Translations under genes and position numbers: made by a program | Notes under the pieces: generated by a model | Databases searched by the model: none | Seen by the model: only the letters and a program-made list of their open reading frames with translations | Told to the model about the DNA's origin: nothing | Shown: piece after piece, positions 37,752 to 50,667 of the stretch | How positions within the stretch are numbered: position 1 is the first letter of the stretch | How the letters are laid out: each line of letters starts with the position of its first letter | Source of the DNA: Myoxocephalus aenaeus | Lineage: Eukaryota; Chordata; Actinopteri; Perciformes; Cottidae | Direction of reading: 5' to 3' | DNA: 64,000 bases | Assembly: GCA_038501785.1 (NCBI GenBank) | Contig: JBAMJR010000180.1 | Span: forward strand, 7,196,001-7,260,000

Positions 37752-38652
37752 GTGAGTAAGACAGCAACGCGTTGGGGGATGAAGTTTGACACGCACAGTT
37801 TACCTAACGTGACCGGTTCCAGGCGAAGAGTGGGATCTCCTGCTTTGACTTTAGAGTGAATGTCGGCGTGGCGGTGGCGTGCTTGTGCATAGTCACGGAA
37901 AAGGAAAGAGGTCCAAGAAAAAGGGAACAGGGCATCAAATAAACAAGATTTTTCATTATTCATCTCATAAAAACGCTCAGGCTAAATTATGTAAAACTAC
38001 AAGTGCTTATTGTTTAATTCATCATTCATTTAGAAAAATGGCTTAAGTTCAATCAAATGATCAGCGACGCTAGAAAACAGTGGTGTGTTTTTTAGAAAAG
38101 ATGAGTTTTAATGCTATTACGAGACGAAAGGGAATCACGACTGCTGAGGAGACAAAGAGTGGAAGTGGGTGTTTGGAGCGGAGCCCCAACGAGCTGCCGG
38201 CGCCAGCAGCGTGCGTCAGAGATGATCGGAGGAGGAAGAACCATCTGGCGGTCGTCCACTTCACCAACAGAATGGCAGAGTAGACCATCAGGTGAAGGAT
38301 CTTCATACCAGGGACAGACTGGGAATGAACAATGGCCCCCAGACCCACACAACCCACGCCCTGTGTAAATAACATTACTGAACAATATTTATCACAACAA
38401 CTTTTGTAAAATATATGTTATGTACGTACGGACTATCTCGCCGGCGGTGAAATCTTGTTCATGCCGTGTGCTGACTTGTAACTTGTCAGAACCGTTCATG
38501 CGTAACAATGAGTTTGAACATTTGAAAGTTTGCTGTCGCACATTTAGCTTTTTATGCGATGTGACTGGTCGGTTTGCGAAATGTGACATTGACGAGGGGG
38601 CATCGATTTTTAAGGGAAAAGCTGAACATGTTTCAGCTAACGGCACCCGATA

Positions 38653-38845
38653 TAGCTACATAGCCAGCTAGCTACATAGCTACATAGTTATATAGCCACA
38701 TAGCTACATAACCACATAGCTACATAGCCAGCTAGCTACACTGCTACGTAGCTATATAGCCACATAGTTATATAACCACATAGCTACATTACCACATAGC
38801 TACATAGCCAGCTAGCTACACAGCTACATAGCCAGCTAGCCAGAC
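38653..38845. repeat. 8 bp tandem array (TAGCTACA)n
   Basis: About 24 units in a strict 8 bp register: TAGCTACA with variants TAGCCAGC, TAGCCACA, TAGTTATA, TAACCACA. Blocks of variant units recur in the same order, so larger segments were duplicated after the unit diverged. Confidence 0.92.
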
Positions 38846-39199
38846 TCAACCTTTGCTCATGTTGTCCCTATTGTCTTCAGTTTCACCACTTCAGCTGCAA
38901 AACGTCAACTAACAGTTGAGCTGCTACGGCCTTTCATCATTATATTTGCACGTCAATATTGCCGCCGCCACTCGTTTGTTCCGTGAATACAAAGAAAGCC
39001 AAAGATTGATTAACCTGACTGATTGAGTCGCCTTGGCGAGGTTCTCCAACACAACACGAGGACGTTCGATAAAAGTGAGAGAAAAAAATACTGCATTCAA
39101 TCTGCTGGAAATCCTGTTCTTCTCAAATGTAACACTGATCGATGATGCTCCCGACTTTAAACTGGACTGCGGGGACTTCGAAAAAGAAAAAACTGAATG

Positions 39200-39270
39200 T
39201 AAATCAGCGTCTACATTGCATTTATTTAGCGGACTCTTTTATCCCGAGGGACGACCACAGAAAGAAACTT
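39200..39270 (-). mobile_element. Diverged fish repeat tail
   Basis: CATTGCATTTATTTAGCGG and ACTCTTTTATCCCGAGGGAC resemble the common fish sequence ATTTAGCAGACGCTTTTATC. It is degenerate, so the match is weak. Confidence 0.4.
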
Positions 39271-40597
39271 CAGCAAACACCGAGTGCTGTATTGAAAGGC
39301 AATAAGAAAGAAAGAAGGTTATTTGTTTTACTTCTTATTTTAGTTTTAGTGTTACCGGCCAGGATGCAGTCTTAAAATAACCAGACTAATTCAAGCAGTC
39401 TTGACGAAACTTACCCCGCAGAAGTCAATATGCACAAGTCTGCCTCCAACATGGGGAGATGTGCGACAGCACGTTAGTGCTACTCCCACATTGTTCTGAG
39501 ATATACAGCCAGCCACCCGTCTCCACCGCCACCAGCACCAGTGGAGAACCTTTAAAGGGGTCAACTGATAAAAAAAAACAATTTGTCACACTTGTTGGCC
39601 CTCCTGAACTCCTCTGTCTCAAATTGCTCTTTCACACAACTACCTGTGTCCACCGCATGCTGCACATCCTCCGTCTCAACCTCCTTCCCTCGGCCAACAA
39701 TGGAGCCGAGCGCACACACACAATCACACACACACAAACACACACTCTGAACCTTGTATTATAACAGCAGGGGTTTTTCAAGCCGCGGTTTAAAGTTTTA
39801 AATCAGCACAGCAGAGTGTAATTTGTATTAACGATTTGTTGTTTGCTGTGCAAGACTTTTGCCGTGGGTGGATTTGTGCAATTATTTCCATTCAGTTGAT
39901 CACGTTTCATCGGCCCTCTTATAGCAGTCAGGCTTTCTGCGATGTCGCCCTATTACTTCCCATTAACGCAACACCGCGGCCCCGCTGCGACGCAAACCCA
40001 GTTCGGCTGCTGCAGACGGGGGAAGTGAACTCGGGGACTCTCTGAATGGTTTGTCCTTTTCGCTGACAACTCTCTCGGGATGAGGCCGGCCTCTTCGCCG
40101 CACCGCAGCCGCACACTCCCTCGCTCCCCTCCTCCGGTTTAGAGGGAAGTGAACATGGAAGAAGAAGAAGAGGAAGAATCTCAGCCTGAGGCTGTGCTCA
40201 CATGACACGTCAACAGCGGAGAGAGGGAAAGCAGTCGAGAGAATTTGCAGCTAAAGAGGACAGGGGAGAGGATCAGGAGTGACACGGGAGGAGTTTAAAC
40301 TTCACCCTGGCTGCTGCCCTACTTCTCACTCCTTTTATTTATTTATTTTGTGTTTCCTGGCTGGCTCCCGCTGTCTGACTCTGTCCTTCACTCTGTCAGT
40401 CGCTCTGTCTCCGTTCCAGACTCCGCTGTTTGAATATTTCGTCAGACTGCTGCTCTCTGGCCCGGCTGTACAGAATATGTCTCTCGGTGTGACAGGCATA
40501 CTCTTTTTTATTACATTCTTTTGCACACAAATGAAATGTTGTTTCCTTTTCTTCAAACTGCCATGTCAAATGCGGCAAAGCCAGTGAGAGCATTGTG

Positions 40598-40888
40598 TAG
40601 GGTGACCAGATTTGAGTTTGTGAAAAAGAGGACACAGTAGTGTGTAGCATGCTGTGAACTTACATTTACGTTGAGATCGGTCGACCAATGACAGTTCTCT
40701 CTACAGTCAGAGCTTGCGCAAGAAGGTGGAACGTGAGGGAGATACCATTTCCAAAACTTGTAAGGGGGTAATAACTATTTTCCCGCACGTAGCAAAATCC
40801 CGCACGTTTTTGGAATCCCTGCCGGACGCTTTTTTTAGGTCTCGAAAAGAGGACATGTCCGGGAAAAAGAGGACGTCTGGTCACCCTA
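40598..40888. mobile_element. Complete hAT-type MITE (291 bp) with 8 bp target duplication
   Basis: The left end TAGGGTGACCAGA and right end TCTGGTCACCCTA are perfect 13 bp inverted repeats. The inner sequence continues the symmetry in part (AAAAAGAGGACAC against GAGGACGTC). Flanks are GCATTGTG (40590-40597) and GCATTGCG (40889-40896), 7 of 8 identical, the target length of hAT elements. There is no coding capacity. Confidence 0.88.
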
Positions 40889-40905
40889 GCATTGCGTGCT
40901 CCTTA

Positions 40906-41297
40906 GCGAGAAGCCGCTAGCGAGATGGCGTTAGCCGCTAGTGAGATGCCGTTAGCCGCTAGCGAGAAGCCGCTAGCGAGAAGCTTCATAAACATTGATG
41001 TTTAACGTGAGATGCCACTAGCCGCTAGTGAGAAGCTGCTAGCGAGAAGCTGCTAGCGAGAAGCCGCTAGCGAGAAGCTTCATAAACATTGATGTTTAAC
41101 GTGAGATGCCGTTAGCCGCTAGCGAGAAGCCGCTAGCGAGAAGCCGCTAGTGAGAAGCCGCTAGCGAGAAGCTGCTAGCGAGAAGCTGCTAGCGAGAAGC
41201 TTCATAAACATTGATGTTTAACGTGAGATGCCGCTAGTGAGAAGCCGCTAGCGAGAAGCCGCTAGCGAGAAGCCGCATAAACATTGATGTTTAACGA
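40906..41297. repeat. Nested minisatellite (14 bp unit GCTAGCGAGAAGCC within a larger unit)
   Basis: 14 bp units rich in GCTAGC alternate with a CATAAACATTGATGTTTAAC segment at 40987, 41081, 41203 and 41276. Spacings of 94, 122 and 73 bp reflect different numbers of the small unit per large unit. It begins 10 bp after the target duplication of the MITE. Confidence 0.92.
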
Positions 41298-42892
41298 CCA
41301 GAGCCGGCGATGCAGCGGCGTGCACGTTCAGCTACGCATCGCTTCACTCTGCCCTCTGAGATATTCTCCTCTCGGCCGTGGGAAGCTTTAGTCACTTGTC
41401 AGCAAAGTGCAAAGCTCAACTGAATTCACCTTAAACTCCTTGGGACTGTTTCTGCTCCGGTCAGCTTTAAATGAAACACAAATTAATCTACAACACCGAC
41501 GCGCTGACCTCTGCCAAGATGAACAATTTGTACTGAACTGTGAAGCGCGCTCAGCCTCGGTCGTTAAAAGCCCACGTGATGGATGTCCACTTTGAGTCTG
41601 CCTATTGAAGTGACACCGTGGTGAAAAGAGAGTTTTTAATTGGTGTCAAGTACCGAGAAGAAGGTGGAGAAAATGAATCATTTAAACCTGAACTGAAATC
41701 AAACTTTATGAACAAAGAAGAAAACAAATTTGGATTGGGAGATTATCTTTTACTTGAAAAACAAATCATACTGCCACACAGAGTTTAGAAAGATAATGTA
41801 ACCTCCTCAAAGCTCCTTAAAGGGAGGAGGAGGAGAACATGGATGTACCCATGAGAGGTGTGCAGGAGCCGCTAAGTCGGTACAACGATACCACATCGGT
41901 CCAGACTGAAATATCTCAACAACTAGAGCTGTCTGAGGGGCGGAGGGGAAAAAAATAAATAAGAAAGTGCACGAGCTGCATGGAAATGTTGCTCGCCGTA
42001 GGGCAGGCTTTATGGCACTGCATCACATTCTCTCAGTGGAAGGACGTCCTTGAGCAGTGTTTTTTAACTTTTTTTTACTTCTTTTTTTTTTATAGTGGGC
42101 CTATTTTTTTTTAAATGACAAACCGCTGCGAACCAATTCACAATGAAGCCGTAACTATAAATCATGAGAAGAGCTAATTTGTGCGTAAACTAACCTTCCT
42201 GACCTTTACTATAATTACGACATCACCTTTTATTATCTTGAACAGCCATTTCCAAAGAGATATATGTATTGTATTGGATAATTAATCTTTTCTTGCCTCC
42301 CATCAATAAAAAAAAAAAACAGAAAGTATTTTAGCCTTTCATATTGTATACGTGGACTACAATTGGGAGAACAATACGGACATTCAGGCTCTCTTGTGTG
42401 GCTCAAAGTGTGTTGTGGATATAAAAAATTGAGATCAAACAGCACGCGTGTGGGAAATTACTTTTCAGTTGAAAACATCTCAAGAGGCCACGCGTATATA
42501 AAAGGCTCACAAACAAAAACAGGTCAGTAAACACAGTCGTAGGGTCACATCTTTCCTGAACAGCTCCTAACAGTCACCATTGTTTGAATATAATTCTCTA
42601 AAGTCAGCAGCCACCTGAGCCTTTGAAGGCCTTCGGGGGTGCGGTGGAAAAACAAGCATGTCATCTCGCTAATTAGCGTCTGAAGACGTGGAAGTTCCTC
42701 CGTGCCGTCCCCACACAAGTCCCCACTGTTGCTCTGGCGTAATTAGACATGAGGGACATCTCGCGGCCTCGCGGAGCCGTGATCCCTCCCAGGTCTCGCA
42801 CCTAATCACGACATGTGTATTTAACACCAGCCCGAGGGGGAGGGGGTTAAGTGCCTGGAGGCAGCCCAAGGTTGTGTGTGTGCCAATGTATC

Positions 42893-42919
42893 TGTGTGTG
42901 TGTGTGTGTGTGTGTGTGA
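42893..42919. repeat. (TG)n microsatellite
   Basis: 27 bp of pure TG. Confidence 0.9.
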
Positions 42920-43119
42920 GGGGAAATGTAGATGTAATTGAGACACGCTGACGTTCCGTCGTGTCGACCCAGCCGCACATTCACACGCGTGCTCGGCAAC
43001 GTCGTCGTTATTAAAGTCATCATTAGTGAATCTTAGAAGCCTGTATGTATCCCAACCGCGCCGCGGTTAGGAGAGGCTAATTATCTCATGGAGCAGCGGG
43101 CTGAAGGACAGCCACGCAC

Positions 43120-43250
43120 GCACACACACACACACACACACACGCACACACATCCCCAAATGCTGAGTCAAATTCACGCTGATATACCTACATTTACATA
43201 TAAATAAGACAAACACCATAGCTGGGGATATATTTTGCATCTCATAACAC

Positions 43251-43289
<39 letters not shown>
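43120..43289. repeat. Pair of CACACGCA/CA arrays
   Basis: CA runs with ACGCAC interruptions at 43120-43150 and 43248-43289, separated by about 100 bp of unique sequence. Confidence 0.85.
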
Positions 43290-43293
<4 letters not shown>

Positions 43294-43744
43294 CAAGTCA
43301 CCTTCTTATGAGTGAAGAAGTGGGCCAAAAGCTCTGCCTTGTTAGCATAAGCTGTCAAGATAAACTCCTGCAGTCAGAGGACCAGCGGTCTCCACGCAGA
43401 TCGTGTGCCTCCCTGTCAAATTGTCGGCGTTTTATTCCACCAAGAATCTAAAACGTCACGCTTGTCACACTTGATGCTAATATGAGTGAAACCTCATTCT
43501 GTCACGAGCCGCTAGTTGACGTGATTATTATTCTTGGCGAGAATAAGGAAAGAAAACAAAAAAAGAAGATAAAAAAAAACACATCTAGTGTTCTGAATAT
43601 GTTGTTTGTCTTCAACGAAACATAATGTAATGGCAGAGTATAGTCTCTGTGTTTCAATTATGAAAACGCACCGCCAGGAACTGCACCATCTGTGCTTTTT
43701 CCGCTTCAGTTGTCAGACGGAAGCAAAGCGACGCACCCACACGT

Positions 43745-43810
43745 CGGCATCCCGGATTCGAACCACGATCGGACGTCGCCGCACGTACGTCTCCGCTAGC
43801 TGAGAAGAGT
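43745..43810 (-). mobile_element. tRNA-like segment (degenerate SINE head or tRNA pseudogene)
   Basis: On the minus strand a perfect B box GGTTCGAATCC lies at 43754-43764. CTCAGCTAGCGGAG, 30-40 bp before it, is only a partial A box. No closed acceptor stem is evident, so a working tRNA gene is unlikely. Confidence 0.38.
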
Positions 43811-44210
43811 CGAGCGCTTTGATTTCGCCCCAAATTCTCTTCAGTGTAAAATCCTGAGGCTGAGATTATCTCTCCCTTCATAATCCATCTCGTCTGAGGG
43901 GACGGTCCGAGCTATCCGTCAATGATTTGAATTAAACTGGATCTGGGGCGTGAAGCTTAACACTGAGCTGGACTCCAATGCTTTGCAATCACCTCGTATC
44001 GGGGCGCTGTGGGGTTCTGTGCTCGCGCCTCGGGGTGCTCGGCGATGCGGATGAGGGAGTTCCTTGCATATCGATGAGGGTGCCGTCCCGTTCGGTCCCG
44101 CTAGTATAGTTAGGGGGGGTTATTTCCATTCTGGTCTTACACCAGGAAATTGATGATTCAACCTCTTGGCTAATTCTTGACAAAGATTAATTGAGTCCTT
44201 TGCTTTTGTG

Positions 44211-44320
<110 letters not shown>

Positions 44321-45071
44321 GCGGAAAGGAGGTATCCGATAATGACTCTGCCTGAGTGGCTGTGTGTAGATGAGTGTTGATAAATAATGAGTGTGGATGA
44401 ATATGCAATAAGCCGGGAACAATAGGAACCTGCATGGCATTAACATGCATCACCTGGCTGTGACCTGCAGCTGCTATCTGATGCTGTCTGTAGATGATTT
44501 AGTGGGATTGGAATCACACCTGGCACTGAACTGCGTCTCCGTTTTCTAATGAGGTATTTATATTCCTTGAGAATGACTGCGAACGTCTTCTCATTCCTTT
44601 TTATTAGATGAAAGACATTTGGTTTCATATCCGTAAACAGTGTTTTTGACATAAATGTCTCCGTTTTCTAAACTCAGTACAAGGTGCTGCTGTAGGTGAT
44701 GTAAAGCTTTATAAACGAGTTAAAATCAAGTCTACGACCTGTGCAGTGCCATAAACAGCGAAGAAATCTAAAAAAAATATTGTATTTTGTAAAAATCCTG
44801 GTCTCAGCATTCTGAGTTAACTGTAATCTAGAGAGTTGTTGTATTCTAAGTGACTTATAATGACGCGTGTATCAGCACTTCAGCATCATTTTGTTAATGA
44901 CAAAATGATGCCATTGATAAACTGGCTAATAAAATCAGGAGAGAGTCTAAAAACACTCCCAGATCTGTTCCTTGTTTCTGTTAGACAGATCTCACATTGG
45001 CTGCAGTCTGTGTTTCTACATTTGATCTTAGAAGTAAAATATTTTTCTCCAACACATTCAAAGAATTGACT

Positions 45072-45603
45072 CTTCGCTAAGGCCCGCCCCCCCCAGAGCA
45101 GAGGGGCCAGAGCTAACCACGGAGCCCACACTGTCACTAACTGCACTCCTTGAATGATTATTATAACATTTCTGGGAGGAATGAAAAAGCAATTTCAGAG
45201 AGCCTGAGCGACAGAAGAGTCTACAACATGCTTTGAAGGATATGCCAAAAAGATTCAGCAGCGAAAACAAGTTAAAAAAGATAAAGAAGTAAGACGTAAA
45301 GCCTCCAGTGTAAAAGTGAACCATCGCATCATACGGTGGTCGAGACAGAAGACAATGAAATGAGGGAAAAACACTGTTCCTGTAAAGCAGTGTAGGTCTT
45401 TATTCCCTCTCACAATCATTAATACCCAACAGCAGCAGTATACCTTCAGGTTTTATAGTAGAAATATACTTTCTTAGAAACATATATATCTCTTTCCAAC
45501 GTCAACATCACTATTACATTTAACCACGACAAGCTCAAAATCCACAAAAACGATTCTCCACTATGATTGGCCAGTCTGCATGGAAGGGGCGGGACTTGGC
45601 GAA
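45072..45603. mobile_element. Non-autonomous DNA transposon with GC-rich inverted ends
   Basis: The left end TTCGCTAAGGCCCGCCCC (45073-45090) and the reverse complement of the right end (45586-45603) match at 16 of 18 positions. I recall similar CTTCGCTAAGxCCCGCCCC ends in fish repeats but cannot name the superfamily. A short lysine-rich frame (KKIQQRKQVKKDKEVRRK) near 45235-45360 lacks recognisable homology. Confidence 0.6.
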
Positions 45604-48600
45604 TGGGTGTATTGGGGTCAACTGGCAAATCTGACATTTACAGTTGTGCATCATCTGCATAACACTAACATTGTATGCATTTTACTGACAACAAATGTCT
45701 CCCATAGGAGCTATGTATGAAGAAAATACAATAAATAAGCACTACAAGAGAGACACCCACCCACTTCACAAGTCTGTTAATGATCACGGATCATGTGGGA
45801 TGATTTTACGAAATGTGGTCAACTCTAACAGAGTGAGGACAAACACATTTTTAGAATTAGTTGAAATGCTCATTTCAAGGCAATTTACGACTTTTAATCA
45901 AACCGTTTCAATGCAGCACAATAGCACACTCATTTTTATATATTTTCACCATCGTAAGTATGAATGTTGGAAGAAGGAATTAATGTGAAGTCTGCAGAGC
46001 GAGAAGGTTGAGTGGTGAGGTCGACAAAAGCGTCTAACATTGAAATCATTATTATTATTTTTTTTACAAAGAACAAGGACTTTCTGCGTGAGCTGGAGGA
46101 ATGATTACAGCATCCAGAAACTCATTTTTATCAATTTACACAGCAGCGTGGTGCAAACACATGATAACACTGTAAACCTCTCCTTTAATGACCACAATCA
46201 TTCCAAAACAACAAGGTACTTTAACCCAACCTGTGATTTTGACCAAGACCTTCTTAGGGGAAGGGGGAATAAAAGGGGAACCGACAACGCCACCTGTGGA
46301 CTTACACCCCAAGAAATATACATTTTAACAACCCTAAGATATCATTTTAGAATTTGTTTAAGGACACAGAATGATTACTGATATTTGGCCAGAGAAGTGT
46401 GTGGAACTATACTGCAGACTCATGTGACAGCTGTCTCATATGAAAGTACCGTGAATTCACCACATGTCAGATACTGACACGCTGATCAAAATATGTCGGG
46501 TCACTTTACACTATAACTGCTTTTTAGATAAAGTGGCACACAGCCAGCGCTCCTTAATGCCATGGTGCAGTATATTGGCCATTGGCAAATTGTATTTTAT
46601 ATAATCAAGGAAGTCATCTGTGTCACTTATGCACGCGTATCTCTGTCGTAGAGGCCGTTCTATGTGGCATGACATTGTCTCGGCTGATTCGATGACTCAT
46701 TGCGGGTCCCCTGCTTCTGACCGGAGGTCTGTCTCAGGGAGGAGCGACTGGGAATGTGCTCAGCCTGGCAATGGTCCAGTAACACACACACACAAACACA
46801 CACACACACATGGGCGAAAAAGCCCTCGCCCCCCCCAGAGAGCTAGGCGTCTGTTTTTAGCCAGATGTCAGCAGAGAAAACACACACTCACATGCACACT
46901 CTGAATGAGAAGTTTTCACAATTATTGCATTTAGTTATGTATCATGCACTTGTGTGCATGCATACATAATCACACACACACAGACACACACACACACACC
47001 CCTCCATACAAGCCCCAGAGGAGTGGAACATATGTTTGCTCCCTCACCGCTGGGGAGTGTGTCGGAGCGGGGGGGTAATGTTTACGAGAGAGCGTCATTA
47101 ATATGACAGAACAAGGCTGGCTGAGGGATTTACTGCACCAACTGGTGCCGCCATCATCTGTCAGCGCTTCTTATCGCCATCTTCACTGCTGTTAGCATCG
47201 CTGTTAACATCCCACAAAGTCTGAACCCCGGCCATTAATCATGTCTTATAGGTGTGCATTTGTGTATTCTCTACCTGTACCTCGTGGGGAGGGGAAGCGT
47301 TCGGATAATTTAAAGGCCCAGGAAATATGATTTCTCAAGCTGCATCTTATGAATAATGGTCTTTTAAACACACAGTTTGGGTATTTAACATGATAAATGT
47401 CTGTAAAGGCAGAGTGATGCTACAGCAGTATGAAGTAAATGGATGATTAACTTCAGATAGGCAGGTGTGAAGAAGCTTGAGAAAGAGAAAATAAATGTAA
47501 AAGACGTTTTAATTCATTTTATTTACTGATTGGTAATCAAGTAAAGTTATTTCCCCAGCTGGTGATGGGGAAATAAATCCTTGTGTTTATGTTTTGATTA
47601 TAAAAGCATTGAGTTATTTTCTTTTACCTTTGCTACTTTTCCCCCAGGCAAGGTGCTCCATAAAGATGCCTTCATTTTACAACTAAATCCAACTAATTAC
47701 ATTGAATGATGCAGAAAATAAATGTGTGCATGTGTGAGATTAGTTTGAACGTATGTCTCTGCCACAGAAAGGAAGAGGACTGAAAATGCATGTAAAGTGC
47801 ATTTATCTCCGCGAAATATATGGAATAACTTGTTTTATGCGTTTCTTATTTACTATGAAACTATATTAAGCGGCGGTCTGTTTGTGTGGGGAAGCCAAGA
47901 AACAATTGGTCGGCAATGTTTGTGCAGAGATAAGGCCGTGTGGAAACCCTTCTGCGTGGGCTCGGCCTCCCGACTCGCTCTCTTTGTTGTCCGTTCTCCA
48001 TCCCCAGCCGGCCACATGTTGGAGAGATATTTACAGTTTGTTCTAATGGGATAATTTCCCCGTCGTTACCGTAACCGGCCAGCTAATCCTATTAACCACG
48101 TCCTCAGCACGCGGCACTACTTTGCATCGGCACTCGTTTGCTTAAAGCTGTATTAGTCCGCCCCATCGTCATCCATCACCGGTTGTCAGTCAATGAATCG
48201 AAGGATTGATTATGCAGTCTGTTGCCTTCTGGCCGCCGGAGAGTATTGATGAAGGATTCTAAAGTGATGAATGGTGGGGTTTTATTCCCCGTGTGTGACT
48301 TAACATGAATTACTGCTGATAGATCACTTATGGGATGATTAATTAGTGCAGTTTAGTGCACTTGGAGAATCGTGCATTTAGTAGATGAAGAGATCCTTGG
48401 GATTACTTTGCCATAGCAACACAATCAAAGCAATCCATTGGGTCAGGTCAGGTACAGACAGGGTACTACACAAAGCACATTGTGACTATTGCTTACCAAA
48501 CTGATTAATCTCCGGCAGTGAACTCTGCGGCTCCGCCATCCAAACCTAACAATCACCTGAGAGGCTGCAGTAATACTTGTAGATATCTGAAGTACCATGA

Positions 48601-48969
48601 CAAGCTTTCTCCAGACCTGCAGAACATGTTATACTGTATATTCTATATAACTGTTCTCACAGGCTCAGTATCACTTTATTAAAACGTCCTCAGAGCTTAT
48701 AAATATACCGCTTCTCCTAAAAAAAGAACTATTATAGTTGTGAATTAATGGTCCAAAATGATTGTTTTGTTTATCTCTGTTTGGATCTACGCCAATAGTA
48801 TAACGACGTTGCTCATCCTACATACTGTAAATCTAGAAATAGGTGTTTCTAATATACTCCCAAAGTGTATTATGATTTATTTTGAATATTGCTGTCAGTC
48901 TAAATGACTAGAATTCTTCATTTCCCCCCCCCCCTGTATGCACCAAGGTTAAGCTCTATGCGGATGATA

Positions 48970-49023
48970 GACTTCTATACACTCATCACCACTTTCTCCT
49001 CTGTCGCCCCCTACTGTCCGCAG
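48970..49023 (+). promoter_or_regulatory. 3' splice site of second visible clstn2 exon, with repeat-like segments
   Basis: The acceptor CCGCAG ends at 49023 and follows a pyrimidine-rich stretch. GACTTCTATAC at 48970-48980 and GTCGCCCCCT at 49003-49012 are identical to two blocks of the 73 bp transposon-derived unit found at 5868-6207 and 50829-51175. They occur in the same order and orientation, with 12 extra bases between them. Use as an acceptor is supported by exact frame continuity; a transposon origin for the tract is inferred. Confidence 0.6.
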
Positions 49024-49232
49024 GGCCGTGGTGCACATTCAGGTCAACGACGTGAACGAGTTCGCCCCGGTTTTCCGGGAGGCCCAGTACCGAGCCGCGG
49101 TGACGGAGGGCAAGATCTACGACAGCATCCTGCAGGTGGAGGCCACCGACCAGGACTGCTCCCCGCAGTACAGCCAGATCTGCAACTACCAGATCACCTC
49201 CACCAGCACGCCCTTTGCTATAGATCGCAACG
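49024..49232 (+). CDS. clstn2: calsyntenin-2, internal exon (cadherin linker and first half of repeat 2)
   Basis: The first base completes the Lys codon left by the previous exon. The exon then reads AVVHIQVNDVNEFAPVF, the calsyntenin version of the cadherin calcium linker (DxNDNAPxF type), followed by VTEGKIYDSILQVEATDQDC (cadherin repeat 2, with the acidic calcium-site residues), then SPQYSQICNYQI and PFAIDRNG. The final Gly codon is split after its first G (phase 1) at donor GTGAGT, 49233. The exon encodes about 70 residues with no stop, while the intron gives a stop within two codons. The block FAIDRNG with NEFAPVF is typical of CLSTN2, whereas CLSTN1 has NEYAP and FTVDKDG. The domain is extracellular and expected to be calcium-rigidified. 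This is among the most securely identified features in the window. Confidence 0.92.
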
Positions 49233-49627
49233 GTGAGTAGAATACAGGAAAAGAAGAAGATATGTTTTATGAAACGTCTATGGGGATGCAGGGTTTTATA
49301 TTAAGCCCTAAGATATGCCAGTACTTGCCACAAATAAATATTATTCTTTCACCTAAATTGGTGTATTTAAAAGGTGTATTTTGTGGTGAGGTGTCACTTT
49401 TTTTCGTCTACCCACTTTCCACATCCACATACAACAGAATTTCCGCTTTATTTTTTTCACTAATTTCCATTATGCCAAAGAACATCTTCCCAATAAAGTT
49501 TTTTTTTCCCCAATCATTTAAAGAACATACCTTTCTGTCATAACACTGTGGCTCTTGTGGTCTAAAAGTCAACGCCCCCCATGCACACAAAGGCCCTTTA
49601 CAGCCACAGGAGGTATACACTCATACT

Positions 49628-49650
49628 ACACACACACACACACACACACA
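49628..49650. repeat. (CA)n microsatellite
   Basis: 23 bp of pure CA. Confidence 0.88.
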
Positions 49651-50667
49651 TGTGTTCACAGGATGAAATGTGTTCTTTGCTCTTTTCCAAGGACAAAGTC
49701 AAGCTTTGCCCAGAGAGCCATCGGTCACCACAAATCTGATCACAAAAGTCTGAGTACAAAAAAACACATAACAAACACACACTCAGACAAAGATAAATGC
49801 TATAAGAAAACAATCCGACACTCTCAAATACGCTCGTACATTCTCTTGACTTTCTTGGACAAGTTGCCACTTCGAACTTTACAATTACAGGAAGTTATTT
49901 CACACAGATACAGACATAATGGGCGTGTGAGAGATTGGGTATTCATGTCCTCTACTGATCATGTTGGAGCTTCCTAGTTTGATGGAGGACACTTTTGTCT
50001 TCTTTTTTTTTTTAACACGGTCGTAGGGAAGTTCACACAAAGTCAAGTTGCGTGAAATGAATCCTTTTAGTGCACACTTGAACGCAGGATTCCAACCTCT
50101 TGATTCTTACCGCTAAGAGACAAGCGGTTTAAATACAAACTGGCGTTAGTGGGTCCTCGAAAACAATCTGCAAACACCTCATCTGTCTTGACCTACCGTA
50201 GATGGAGGATGCATTTTGCTGTTAAGTAATTTTTTTTTCTGCTGCCGACCGCCGAGCGATGCCGACCGCTGAGGTGATGCAATAAGAAGGTTGAGTGGCT
50301 GAGGTTAGGGCCAAACTGCACTGTGAGTGTACAGAGTGCTCTCGCTTCTCTCTCTCCGTTTGAAGGGGTCTCGCTCGGCCATTGACCGCTGACGAAAAGG
50401 CTTTGAGAGCACTTGAACTCAGGAGCACCTGAGGGAGAGAGGGAGTAGATGGAGGGAGGGAGGAAAGGAGGAGTGTTACGAGAGGAGCAACGAGAGAAGC
50501 AGATAGAAAACTGTGCAGCCAGAGTCCGAATAACTGAAACCTCTGTTCTATTTGCCCAAAAACTATTCAAAACACACAATGAGGTAAGATGTTTCACTTC
50601 ATTATCATGAACATGAGCACTGTGGTTCATTCTCAATCAATCTAATAGACATGTCTTGAGTGTAAAT

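Noticed and set aside
49980..50120. tRNA-like minus-strand segment around GGTTGGAATCC
   Set aside because: The A box does not fit the consensus and the B-like box is imperfect; too weak to call.
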